DNA from: an uncultured Rhizobium sp.
GTDB taxonomy: Bacteria > Pseudomonadota > Alphaproteobacteria > Rhizobiales > Rhizobiaceae
Reading direction: 5' to 3'
Assembly: GCA_945952045.1 (NCBI GenBank)
Contig: CAMFHE010000021.1
Span: 1 to 64,000, forward strand
DNA length: 64,000 bases
Position 1 is the stretch's first letter. Each line of letters begins with the position of its first letter. Of the stretch, positions 24,478 through 33,015 are shown piece by piece. A model generated the notes under the pieces. It was not told where the DNA came from. It worked only from the letters and a program-made list of their open reading frames with translations, and did no database searches. The position numbers and the translations under genes were made by a program.

Positions 24478-25679
24478 TCAGCGGATCGTCATGGTTCGGG
24501 GCAGATCCGACAAGGGTTCGATCCCGGTTTCGGTGACGATGACGGTTTCCGAAGCCCCGACGGTATAGGCGCCATAGCTGCGCAGGGTAGCGGGCAGATG
24601 GAAAACCATTCCGGGTTCGAACAGTCGCGTCACACCGGAAAACAGCGACAGGATCGCCCCCTCGCCCCAGTCTGGCGCGAAGGCAGCGCCCATGGAATAG
24701 CCGATCCGCTTGCGGAAGGCATCGGTATAGCCGGCTGCGTCGATCACCGACTGGGCGGCGTCATGGGCGCTGGCGCAGGGCACGTCGGGGCGGATGGCGG
24801 ACAGTGCCGCGTCCAGCGCCCGCAAGGCGGTGTCCATCATCGCCCGCACCTCGGTGGGCGGCTGGCCGATCCAGACGCTGCGCATCAGCGCGGCGTGATA
24901 GCGGTCATGGCTGGCGGCGAGTTCGAGGAAAACCCCGTCGCCCGCCTCCATCTTTCGCCGCCGCCAGGTGGCGTGCGGAATGCCGGAGCGCGGACCGGAG
25001 GAGACCAGCGGTTCCATGGCCATGGCCTCGGAGCCTGCGGCGATGGCGGCAGCCATCATCGCCGCCGTCACGTCGTTTTCGCTGGCCCCCTCGCAGCAGG
25101 TCTCGATGGCGGCGACCATCCCGGCCTGAGCATAAGAAGCAGCCTGCCGTATCGCCGCCAGTTCGGCGGGCGACTTGACCGCCCGCAAACCCTCGACCAG
25201 CCCGGAGCCATCGGAAGACGAACGTGAGACAGCGCGGCGACAATGCGCTCGGACAGCGCCAGACTGACGAACCAGCCATTGCGCTCGATGGCAAGGTGGC
25301 CGATCCGCATCTCGTCGATCAGCGCGGCGAGCACTGCGGCCGGATCCTCGCCATCCTGCCAGGCGCGGATATCCGCAAGCCAGGTGGAGGCGCGTGCGCC
25401 GGTCGTTTCCAGCTGGCGCACAAGTAAAACCGGCTCTCCCGTAAGCGGGACGACCAGCGCCTGGAAGGCGAAGTAACCGGCGGTCTGCCGCCCCGTCGCC
25501 CAGAAAATGTTTTCCGGCCCGGTCAAGAGCAACGCATCCGCGCCGGTGGGCTTGAGCGCCGCGCGGATGCCGGCGATCCTGCCGGCAAATTCCGCGGCGG
25601 GAAACGCCGCCTGGCTGCCCGCCAGTCCTTCGGGAAGGCCGGAAGACGAAGATAGGACGGAGCATGAGGGCTGGGGCAT
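24478..25679 (-). pseudogene. M24 family creatinase/ectoine-hydrolase-like protein, frameshifted
   Basis: The N-terminal half runs from 25679 (through TGPENIFWATGRQTAGYFAF) to about 25214; the C-terminal half continues in another frame with GSGLVEGLRAVKSPAELAAI to GIEPLSDLPRTMTIR. The span is 1202 bases, one short of a multiple of three; a missing C at the CC run at 25213-25214 explains it. The M24 metal ligands are replaced (LELAAS..., no GHGIG), and GYSMGAAFAPDWGEG matches metal-independent members such as creatinase and DoeA/EutD-like hydrolases. It probably hydrolysed a small amidine, ectoine or related compound. Confidence 0.85.
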
Positions 25680-25724
25680 GTCTTCTTTCTCGAAAGCGAT
25701 GGGAATGGACTCCGTCTGGCCGTT

Positions 25725-26357
25725 TCAGCGCGCAAGCCAGCCCAAAAAGCGAGCGCGGACATTCTCGAAATGCAGGCTCATCGCCGCACGCGCCGCAACC
25801 GCGTCACCGGCCTCTATGGCATCGATGACGGCGATATGCTCGCGGGCCTGATCGGCGAAACGGTCATGGGTGCGGGTGATGGTGCAGCGTCGGGCGATGG
25901 CGCGCTGTTCGGCCAGGATCGCAGGCAGCAGTTCTAGCCGCGCCGCATGGGCAACGGCCAGATGAAACCGGTCGTCCTCGGCCCAGAAATCGTCAAAGGC
26001 GACGTTGCGGCCGTTGGCATAGGCGGCCATCACATCGCGCACCGCCGCCAGTTCCGGCGTCATGCCGAATTCGGCGGCGCGGGCGGCGGCGGCCCCTTCC
26101 AACGTCTGACGCAATTGCACGATCTCGATCAGTTGCTCGACGGAAACCGAGCGCACCAGAAGCACGCCGTTCTGCAAGCGGGTGATGACGCGCTCCCGCT
26201 CCAGCCGCGACAGGGCGGAACGCAGCGGCGTGCGCGAAATTCCCTGCTGCTCGGCCAGCTCGCGCTCCGAGACAACGGTGTCGGGCTTGATATTGCCTTG
26301 CAGGATATCCTGCTTGATGCGGCGATAGGCCGACTGCGCGAGTGTTTCCGATGTCAT
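25725..26357 (-). CDS. GntR-family regulator (FCD domain)
   Basis: An intact 210-residue regulator. The helix-turn-helix is VVSERELAEQQGISRTPLRS (about residues 23-42) and an FCD effector domain follows. Its start overlaps the stop of the broken amidase fragment upstream (ATGA), and the M24 pseudogene follows after 45 bases, so it was part of the same catabolic operon. It is one of the few undamaged genes in this stretch. It may now be an orphan or control genes elsewhere. Confidence 0.9.
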   Translation of the reverse strand: MTSETLAQSAYRRIKQDILQGNIKPDTVVSERELAEQQGISRTPLRSALSRLERERVITRLQNGVLLVRSVSVEQLIEIVQLRQTLEGAAAARAAEFGMTPELAAVRDVMAAYANGRNVAFDDFWAEDDRFHLAVAHAARLELLPAILAEQRAIARRCTITRTHDRFADQAREHIAVIDAIEAGDAVAARAAMSLHFENVRARFLGWLAR

Positions 26358-26925
26358 GGGCTCCCCTCCCGGGAGATCGAATTATGGACGGATTCGACCG
26401 CGCGCGCGAGATCTTCCAGGTCCATGCCCTCCTCCGGGCAATGGCTGCCGTCCCAGTTGCGGATAAACACCATCCCGCTTTCCCAGCCCGCCGTGGCGAA
26501 GGCCGCCGCGTCGTGCCCGCCGCCGGACAACATGCGGCGCGGGCTGTCGCCCCGCATATCTGCGCCACGGGCAACGAAATCCGCCATGGCGGGGGAAAGG
26601 GCGGCCGGTTTGCTGCGGCTCTGCTGGCCGAGATCGAAACGGATACCCGGACGCGCCCACGCGCCGTTTGCACGGGCATTCCGGTAGCGCAGCCCACCCC
26701 GGATCGCGGTGACGATGGCATAGGGCTCGCCCGCTTCGTGCAGAACCGGCCCCTGCTCGATATGGAATTCGAGAAAGCGTGCCGGTTGCGGCGGAACGAG
26801 GGCATCCTCGGTCGTCGCGCCGAGATGGGGCGTGAAGATCACATTGAGGAAGCCCGCAAGCGGTCCCTTCGGCGCAGCTGGCGAATAGACGTCGAGGCCC
26901 GCGCCGCCAAGACGGCCGGCGCTCG
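26354..26925 (-). pseudogene. Chimeric remnant: dehydrogenase tail joined to M20 amidase fragment
   Basis: From 26925 to about 26805 the frame reads [12 protein letters not shown] and NVIFTPHLGATTEDA, which is the C-terminal signature of D-2-hydroxyacid dehydrogenases such as SerA; a stop codon lies just upstream. From about 26800 it continues as FLEFHIEQGPVLHEAGEP, a hydantoinase/carbamoylase-type M20 amidase motif. The middle of the amidase is missing: RNARANGAWARPG passes soon into the C-terminal part LSGGGHDAAAFATAGW and SHCPEEGMDLEDL. No N-terminal metal-binding half is present. This cannot encode a working amidase. Confidence 0.7.
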
Positions 26926-26940
26926 ATCAACGCCATCGAA

Positions 26941-27541
26941 ATGGCCAATGCCGGGGTGATGGAGTTCGAAAAATTCCGCTTCGATTTCGCCTCCGGCGCG
27001 CCCGGCCATCCGACGCCGCGCCAGTTGCAGGCCCTGCGTTCGCATATCGGCATGGTGTTCCAGAGCTATAATCTCTGGCCGCATATGACGGTCCTGCAAA
27101 ACGTCATCCATGCCCCGATCAAGCTGCTCGGGCTTTCCCGCGCAGAGGCCGTCGAGATCGCCGACGCGCTGCTGAAACGCATCGGCCTCTACGAGAAACG
27201 CGACACCTATCCCTCCCGTCTTTCCGGCGGCCAGCAACAGCGCGTCGCCATCGCCCGGGCGCTCGCGATGAAGCCGAAGCTGATGCTGTTCGACGAGGTG
27301 ACTTCGGCCCTCGACCCCGAACTGGTGCATGAGGTGCTGACGCTCATGGCTTCGCTCGCCTCGGAAGGCATGACCATGCTGCTAGTGACGCACGAGATTT
27401 CCTTCGCCCGCGACGTTTCCTCCCGCGTGCTGTTCTTCGAGCAGGGCGTGATCGCCGAGGACGGGCTGCTATCTCGTGCTGACCTCGGTGCTGACGCGGC
27501 TCGCCGCATGGCTCGAATACCGCTACGGCCAGCAAAACTGA
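26941..27541 (+). pseudogene. ABC ATPase lacking Walker A, joined to a permease C-terminus
   Basis: The ATPase part (to about 27463) carries the Q-loop [11 protein letters not shown], signature LSGGQQQR, Walker [13 protein letters not shown] and H-loop VTHEI of polar amino-acid transporters, but about 60 N-terminal residues including Walker A are absent. It breaks after VIAEDG. In the next frame the sequence continues as [20 protein letters not shown] and a stop at 27539-27541, which is the usual end of an amino-acid ABC permease. Thus the ATPase end and almost all of the permease were lost in one deletion. The product would be inactive. Confidence 0.8.
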
Positions 27542-27639
27542 CGACTTGCGGACATGGAATGGCGCGACGCGTTTCCGCGCAGCGCCGGAATACCGGAATA
27601 ACGCCGTCACCGACAATAAAACCAATGGGGAACATAGAC

Positions 27640-28462
27640 ATGAAATTCAAATCGCTACTTGTGGCCCTCGCCGCCATGACACTCCTGCCGCTTGCCAATA
27701 CCGCCCGCGCCGAGGAAGGGCTGGAACTGCTGGTTCCCGGCGAAATCAGCGTCGCGACCGAGGGAACCTATCCGCCTTTTCCATGCGGGCCCCGAACGGC
27801 GAACTCGACGGTCTGGAAATCCGCGTGGTGAAGGAAATCGCCCGCCGTCTCGGCCTCGAATACAAGCCCGTCCTGGTAAAGTGGGAATCGGTGCTCATCG
27901 GCCTCGAGGCCGACCAGTACGACATCATCAGCGACGTGATGGACATCACCGCCGAGCGCCGGAAGAAGGTGACCTTCGCCGACGGCTGGCTGGAATCGGG
28001 CGGCGCATCGTCGTGCGCAAGGATTCCGACATCGCCAAACCGGCGGATGTTAAGGGCCGCGCCGTCGGCGGGCTCGTCGCCTCGAACTGTACCAAGATCG
28101 CCGAGAGCCTCGGCGCCGACGTCAAGACCTACAAGGCTGAGTCCGACGGCATGCAGGATCTGGCCAACGGCAATGTCGATGCGATCATCACCGGCGACCG
28201 ACTGACGGCGGCGTTTGGCGGCGAGGTCTCGGCGATCATGAAGAATTTTCCGTTCTTCGGCCATGGCATTGGCCTGTCCTTCGAACAACCGCGCATCTCC
28301 ACCGTTATGTCGCAGCCCGACGATGTCGTGCGCGAAAACATGGTGTTCGGCGTGGAGGCGTTCTTGTCCACCACCGGTATCGGCTCGGCCTTCGTGGAAG
28401 ACATCGTCATCATCGGCAAGAATGGCAACGAGGTGCTGACCAAATCGCCCTATTTCTATTGA
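27640..28462 (+). pseudogene. Amino-acid ABC transporter binding protein with two frameshifts
   Basis: The gene starts at 27640 with a signal peptide ([21 protein letters not shown]), continues as [12 protein letters not shown], and shifts frame at the TTTT run at 27777-27780. The second frame reads [20 protein letters not shown] to SGG, then shifts again at about 28002. The third frame reads RIVVRKDSDIAKPADVKG to the stop at 28462. Adding one base at each site restores 275 codons. It is the binding protein of the same broken transporter as the ATPase and permease remnants just upstream. Confidence 0.85.
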
Positions 28463-28646
28463 TTTGCACGGCCTCCCAGTGGAACAGAGTTTCCAAGGCA
28501 GGCGGCAGGGAGGCGATGGAAACGTCCACGAGAGGTGGCGCGAAACCTTGATCGCCGGCTTACGGCGCCGGCGCGGCCTATGCCAATCCCATGCATTGTC
28601 GTTTGTAATTTGGGATGCTTGCAGGCCGCCAAATTTTCGCTTAGAA

Positions 28647-28674
28647 TTCTAGACAATTAGGTGTTTTTCTAGAA
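28647..28674. promoter_or_regulatory. Paired TCTAGA palindromes upstream of vapBC
   Basis: Two TCTAGA palindromes at 28648-28653 and 28668-28673, 20 bases apart centre to centre, lie 16-41 bases before the antitoxin start. VapB-type antitoxins commonly bind paired palindromes near their own promoter, so this is a candidate autoregulatory operator. Confidence 0.5.
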
Positions 28675-28688
28675 GAGATCTGGCAGCC

Positions 28689-28937
28689 ATGAGCCTCAGC
28701 ATCAAGGATCCCGAAGCCCATCGCCTGGCGCAGGCGATCTCTCGCGCCACCGGCGAAAGCATGACGCATGTCGTCACCGAGGCGCTGCGCGACCGCCTTG
28801 CCAAAATCGAGCGGCGAAAAGGCCGAGCCAGCGTTGAGGAACTCCTCTCCATTGCCGGTCGCGCCGCCCAGCATGTCAAAAAGCCTTACGTCGACCATGC
28901 CGACGTCCTCTACGACGAGAACGGCATCCCGAAATGA
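28689..28937 (+). CDS. vapB: VapB-type antitoxin
   Basis: An 82-residue protein of the Rv0623/VapB-like family. An N-terminal DNA-binding segment (MSLSIKDPEAHRLAQAISRA) is followed by EALRDRLAKIERRK and a C-terminal toxin-binding tail ending DHADVLYDENGIPK. Its stop overlaps the PIN toxin start by four bases (ATGA), the standard antitoxin-first layout. It should neutralise the toxin and repress the operon. Confidence 0.92.
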   Translation: MSLSIKDPEAHRLAQAISRATGESMTHVVTEALRDRLAKIERRKGRASVEELLSIAGRAAQHVKKPYVDHADVLYDENGIPK

Positions 28938-29323
28938 TCGTCGATACCTCAGCGCTGGTCGCCATTCTCTACGGCGAAGCCGAAGGGCCACGCTTCATCG
29001 AGTTGATTCACGATGCCGAGACCACGCGGATCAGCGTGGCCAATTATGTCGAACTGGCGATGGTTGTCGAAAATCAACTCGGACCGGACGGCATGCGCCA
29101 GGCTGAAGCCTTCTTCCGCCGGGCCGGCATCGGCGTCGAGCCGGTGACGCTGGAGCATGGAGAACTGGCCCGCCAGGCTTTTCTCGATTTCGGCAAGGGA
29201 CGCCATAAGGCCGGGCTCAACTTCGGCGACTGCTTTGCCTATGCTCTTGCCAAGGCGTCTGGCGAACCGTTGCTGTTCAAGGGCAACGACTTCCTTCAAA
29301 CCGACGTGGAGATCGCCCGATAG
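28934..29323 (+). CDS. vapC: VapC-type PIN-domain ribonuclease toxin
   Basis: A 129-residue PIN-domain protein. The acidic metal-binding site is intact: Asp4 in MIVDTSAL, Glu40 in ANYVELAM, Asp99 in NFGDCFAYALA and Asp119 in KGNDFLQTD. VapC toxins cleave structured RNAs such as initiator tRNA or rRNA when released from VapB. It is intact and directly follows a stretch of broken genes. Confidence 0.93.
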   Translation: MIVDTSALVAILYGEAEGPRFIELIHDAETTRISVANYVELAMVVENQLGPDGMRQAEAFFRRAGIGVEPVTLEHGELARQAFLDFGKGRHKAGLNFGDCFAYALAKASGEPLLFKGNDFLQTDVEIAR

Positions 29324-29507
29324 CCGATGGCGAGGCAACTCCATTTATCCGCTAGCCCGGAGATCCTCCCCTATTGTGGCGCCGCCATGCAAGGGCCAGG
29401 CAAATCCGGGTGGCGCGAGACCCGCACGCGGCCGCGCCGTATGGCTTTGCAGAAGCCCTGCGAAAAAAGGAAAACTGGTTGCGAGCAACGCCATCGTAGA
29501 GAAATAT

Positions 29508-29532
29508 TTATTCTATGTAATTTGTAGATTAT
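29508..29532. promoter_or_regulatory. Degenerate copy of the shared 25-bp palindrome
   Basis: TTATTCTATG-N5-TGTAGATTAT matches the perfect palindrome at 35775-35799 at 17 of 25 positions, including TCTATG, the AAT of the spacer and TAGATT, with the same 5-base spacer. It ends 68 bases before the start of the dipeptide-type binding protein gene in an AT-rich promoter region. It suggests co-regulation of the transporter with the flavoprotein-ferredoxin unit. Confidence 0.55.
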
Positions 29533-29600
29533 TGTCTTTAATCCCGCCATTGCCTTGAAGCCCCGCCCCTGGCCGGGTGCGCAACCCGGAGGGACATTCC

Positions 29601-31166
29601 ATGACATTCAACCCAACACGCCGGCAGGTTCTGCTTAGCGGCGCGTCGATCGCCACGGTCGTTGCGCTCGGCGGCATTCACCCCGCCTTTGCCGCGGAAG
29701 ATCGCAGCAAGATCACCGTGCGCGTCGAGAAGGATCTCGCCAATCTCGATCCGGCCAACCGTTCCGGCCCGGTCGATCTCAACGTCATCTGGTCGGTGCA
29801 GCAGGGCCTGATTTCCTTCAAGCCGGGCTCGACCGAATGGGAGCTCGATGCGGCGGAAGAGCTGAAACAGGTCAGCGATACGGAAATCAGCTTCAAGCTG
29901 CGCAACGGCCTCGCCTTTACAGGTGGCTATGGCGCGCTGACGGCGGAAGACGTGAAGTTTTCCTTCGAGCGCTTCCTCAAGCCGAATGCCGAAGGCAAGC
30001 CGGTAACCTATGCCAAGGACTGGTCCGCGCTTGACCGCGTCGAGGTGACCGGCCCGCTCGAAGGCCGCATCATCCTCAAGCATCCGGCCCCGGCGCTCTA
30101 CACAATCGCGCTGGCGGACGGTTCCGGCCGCATCCTATCCAGGAAGGCTTTCGAGACGCTCGGCGAAAAGGAAATCGCCACCAAGCTGATCGGCAGCGGA
30201 CCCTATCTGCTGAAGGAATGGACGCCGCGCGAGAAATTCGTGCTGGAGATCAATCCCGACTACAAGGGCCCGATCAAGCCGCATTTCCAGCAAATCGTCG
30301 GCAAGCCTATCGGCGAGCAGAAGACGTCCGAAATCGCCTTCAAGTCCGGCGAGATCGATTTCACCGCCATCGATCCGGAAAACGGCAAGGCGCTTGCCGC
30401 CCTTCCGGATGCAAGCGTGACGCAGATTCCCGCAATTGATTATGTCTGGTTCGGACCGAACATCGAAAAGGCGCCGTTCGACGATATCCGCGTGCGCCAG
30501 GCGCTGCGCCATGCCGTCGATGTCGATGCCATCCTGCAGGGCGCCTATTCCGGCCTTTATCCGCGCGCCAATGCGCTGCTGGCGCCGAGCCTGCTCGGCT
30601 ACTGGAAGGATGCGCCGGTCTACGGGCGCGATCTGGAAAAGGCGAAGGCGCTGCTGGCCGAGGCCGGCCATGCCGATGGCTTCAAGACGAAGATCACCAT
30701 CGAAGCCAATGCACGCTACGAGGCGATCGCCCAGATCATCCAGGCCAACCTTGCCGAAGTCGGCATCGAGGTCGAGATCGAGTCGCTGGAATCCGCGGCC
30801 TACTGGGCGCTCGGCGATAACGACGCCAGCAAGGATCTCGAGCTTTCGCTGATCAAATATAATGGCAAGTTCGATCCCGGATTCCAGACCCAGTGGTTCA
30901 CCTCGGCGCAGGTCGGCCAATGGAACTGGCAGCGCTGGAAGAATGCCGAATTCGACGCCCTGCACGAAAAGGGCGGCGTCACCGTCGATCCGGCGGAGCG
31001 CGAGAAGATCTACATCGCCGCGCAGAAGTTGCTCGATGAATCGGCGGCCTTCATCTGGATCACCCACAATCTCAACGCGTTCGCCTCGCGGAAATGGCTA
31101 AAGCCGGGCGCGCTGCCGAACGGCAACAACTGGCTCTATACCGCCTTCACGGAAGCGACGGCCTGA
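29601..31166 (+). CDS. Dipeptide/oligopeptide-type ABC transporter substrate-binding protein
   Basis: A 521-residue family-5 extracellular binding protein. The N-terminus TRRQVLLSGASIATVVALGG has a twin-arginine-like start, with cleavage near AFA-AED. Family text includes DLANLDPANRSG, LTAEDVKFSFERFL and GSGPYLLKEW. The ATG at 29601 follows GGAGGG. It starts an operon of five transporter genes. Such proteins bind peptides, glutathione, opines or other small organics, so the ligand is open. Confidence 0.93.
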   Translation: MTFNPTRRQVLLSGASIATVVALGGIHPAFAAEDRSKITVRVEKDLANLDPANRSGPVDLNVIWSVQQGLISFKPGSTEWELDAAEELKQVSDTEISFKLRNGLAFTGGYGALTAEDVKFSFERFLKPNAEGKPVTYAKDWSALDRVEVTGPLEGRIILKHPAPALYTIALADGSGRILSRKAFETLGEKEIATKLIGSGPYLLKEWTPREKFVLEINPDYKGPIKPHFQQIVGKPIGEQKTSEIAFKSGEIDFTAIDPENGKALAALPDASVTQIPAIDYVWFGPNIEKAPFDDIRVRQALRHAVDVDAILQGAYSGLYPRANALLAPSLLGYWKDAPVYGRDLEKAKALLAEAGHADGFKTKITIEANARYEAIAQIIQANLAEVGIEVEIESLESAAYWALGDNDASKDLELSLIKYNGKFDPGFQTQWFTSAQVGQWNWQRWKNAEFDALHEKGGVTVDPAEREKIYIAAQKLLDESAAFIWITHNLNAFASRKWLKPGALPNGNNWLYTAFTEATA

Positions 31167-31202
31167 TCCGGTGAGCGCATTGAAAAACCGGGATGCGCGA
31201 CC

Positions 31203-32180
31203 GTGAGGAGCGCATCCCTCCGCACCCATATCGCCTTCAAGCTGGCGACGGCCCTTCTGGCCGTTGCCGGTTCCGTCGTGCTCATGATGGCGCTGACGCG
31301 GCTGATCCCCGGCGATCCCGCCACCGTCATTCTCGGCTCGCGCGCGACGCCGGAAGCGGTCGCGGCGCTCAATGCCCGCATCGGCCTCGACAAGCCGCTG
31401 ATAGAACAGGTGCTGACCTTCTTCGCCCGGCTGTTTTCCGGCGATCTCGGCGAAGACGTCTTCAATGGCCGTCCGGTGCTCGGCCTCGTTCTCGGGGCGC
31501 TGCCGAATACGGCGGCCCTTGCCGTCTCCGCCATGCTGACGGCCATCGTGCTCGGCGTGCCGCTGGCGCTGCTGTCGGCGCGCTGGCCGGGCGGTAAGGG
31601 CGACCGGCTGATCGCCTTTGTCAGCGTCGGCTTCATCTCGACGCCGAGTTTCGTCGTTTCTGTCTTCCTGTTGATGGTGTTTTCGGTGACACTGCGCTGG
31701 TTTCCGGTGCTTGGCGCCGGCGAAAGCGGCGATCTCGGCGATCAGCTCTGGCACCTGGTCCTGCCGACTGCGGCGCTCGCCGCCGGCTGGGTCGGCTATA
31801 TCGCCCGCCTGCTGCGCTCCTCGCTGCTGGAAGTCCTGAGCGAAAACCATATTCGCACCTTGCGCGCCTACGGCGTCGGCGAAGCGAAGGTGCTGATGAA
31901 ATATGCGCTGAAGCCGGCTGTGCTGCCGACCGTCGCCGTGCTCGGCATGGGTTTCGGCGAACTTCTGGGCGGCGCTGTCTTTGCGGAAGTGATCTTCAAT
32001 CGCCCGGGCCTCGGCTCTTTGATCTATGACGCCATCCGCACACGGAACTATCCCGTCGTCCAGGGCGGCATCTTCGTCATCGTTCTGCTTTACGTGCTGA
32101 CCAACGTCATTGCCGATCTCTCGCAAAGCCTGATCGACCCGCGCGAGCGCGACCGCCTCGTTTCCGGCAGGGGCTCGTGA
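31203..32180 (+). CDS. Dipeptide-type ABC transporter permease (DppB-like)
   Basis: A 325-residue permease that appears to start with GTG at 31203. An N-terminal segment with RLIPGDPATVILGSRATPE is typical of DppB/OppB. The EAA loop reads ENHIRTLRAYGVGEAKVLMK and the C-terminus FNRPGLGSLIYDAIRTRNYP. It follows the binding protein by 36 bases and precedes the second permease by one base. Confidence 0.93.
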   Translation: MRSASLRTHIAFKLATALLAVAGSVVLMMALTRLIPGDPATVILGSRATPEAVAALNARIGLDKPLIEQVLTFFARLFSGDLGEDVFNGRPVLGLVLGALPNTAALAVSAMLTAIVLGVPLALLSARWPGGKGDRLIAFVSVGFISTPSFVVSVFLLMVFSVTLRWFPVLGAGESGDLGDQLWHLVLPTAALAAGWVGYIARLLRSSLLEVLSENHIRTLRAYGVGEAKVLMKYALKPAVLPTVAVLGMGFGELLGGAVFAEVIFNRPGLGSLIYDAIRTRNYPVVQGGIFVIVLLYVLTNVIADLSQSLIDPRERDRLVSGRGS

Positions 32181-32181
32181 C

Positions 32182-33015
32182 ATGAGAGCGCTTGGCGAAC
32201 TCTCGCGCCGTCCCGGCGGCACTTTCGCACTTGTCGCGGTGACGCTGCTCTGTCTTGTCGCGCTTGCTGCGCCGCTGATCGCGCCCTACGGGCCGAATGC
32301 CATCGCGCCCGCAAGCCGCCTGATGGACCCCTCGCTGCAGCATTGGTTCGGTACGGATCATCTCGGCCGCGATATCCTGAGTCGCCTGATCTTCGGGGCG
32401 CGGGTGGCGCTTGCGATCTCGCTTTCGGTCATCGCCATTTCTCTGACGGCGGGCGTCGCGCTCGGCGTGATCGCAGCCCTGTCGCCCCGCGCCGTCGATC
32501 TCGTCATCGTCGGCATCTTCGATATCGTCACCTCGTTTCCGAGCATCATTCTGGCGCTGGCGCTGGTTGCGGTCTTCGGTCCGGGTCTCGGAAACGTCGT
32601 GCTTCTGGTCAGCATCGTCTTCGTGCCCCATTTCGGGCGCATCGCCCGGGCACAGACGATCGCCATCCGCAACAGCCCCTTCATCGAGGCGGAAAAGGTG
32701 CTGGGCGCGCAGACCTGGCGCATCGTCCTGCATCACGTCACGCCCAATATCATCGGCCCGATCTTCGTGCTCGCCTGCATGGATATTCCGGTCGTCATCA
32801 CCATCGAGGCGGGCCTCAGCTTCCTCGGGCTGGGTGTGCGCCCACCGCTCGCCAGCTGGGGCAACCTGCTGAACGACGGCTATACCTATCTCGACCAGTC
32901 TCCCTGGCTCGCCACCTTTTCCGGTCTCGCGCTCATCCTCGCCACGCTCGGTTTCGCGCTGCTCGGCGAAGCCTTGCGCGACACGCTGGACCCGAAGCTG
33001 AGGAAGACCTCATGA
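32182..33015 (+). CDS. Dipeptide-type ABC transporter permease (DppC-like)
   Basis: A 277-residue permease. HWFGTDHLGRDILSRLIFGA near residues 53-72 is the hallmark of DppC/OppC, and the EAA loop is SPFIEAEKVLGAQTWRIVLH. The stop overlaps the next ATPase start by four bases (ATGA). Confidence 0.94.
   Translation: MRALGELSRRPGGTFALVAVTLLCLVALAAPLIAPYGPNAIAPASRLMDPSLQHWFGTDHLGRDILSRLIFGARVALAISLSVIAISLTAGVALGVIAALSPRAVDLVIVGIFDIVTSFPSIILALALVAVFGPGLGNVVLLVSIVFVPHFGRIARAQTIAIRNSPFIEAEKVLGAQTWRIVLHHVTPNIIGPIFVLACMDIPVVITIEAGLSFLGLGVRPPLASWGNLLNDGYTYLDQSPWLATFSGLALILATLGFALLGEALRDTLDPKLRKTS

Noticed and set aside
29478-29489. GTTGC-GA-GCAAC dyad upstream of the transporter operon
   Set aside because: Arms are only 5 bp and common by chance in GC-rich DNA; the longer palindrome nearby is better supported.
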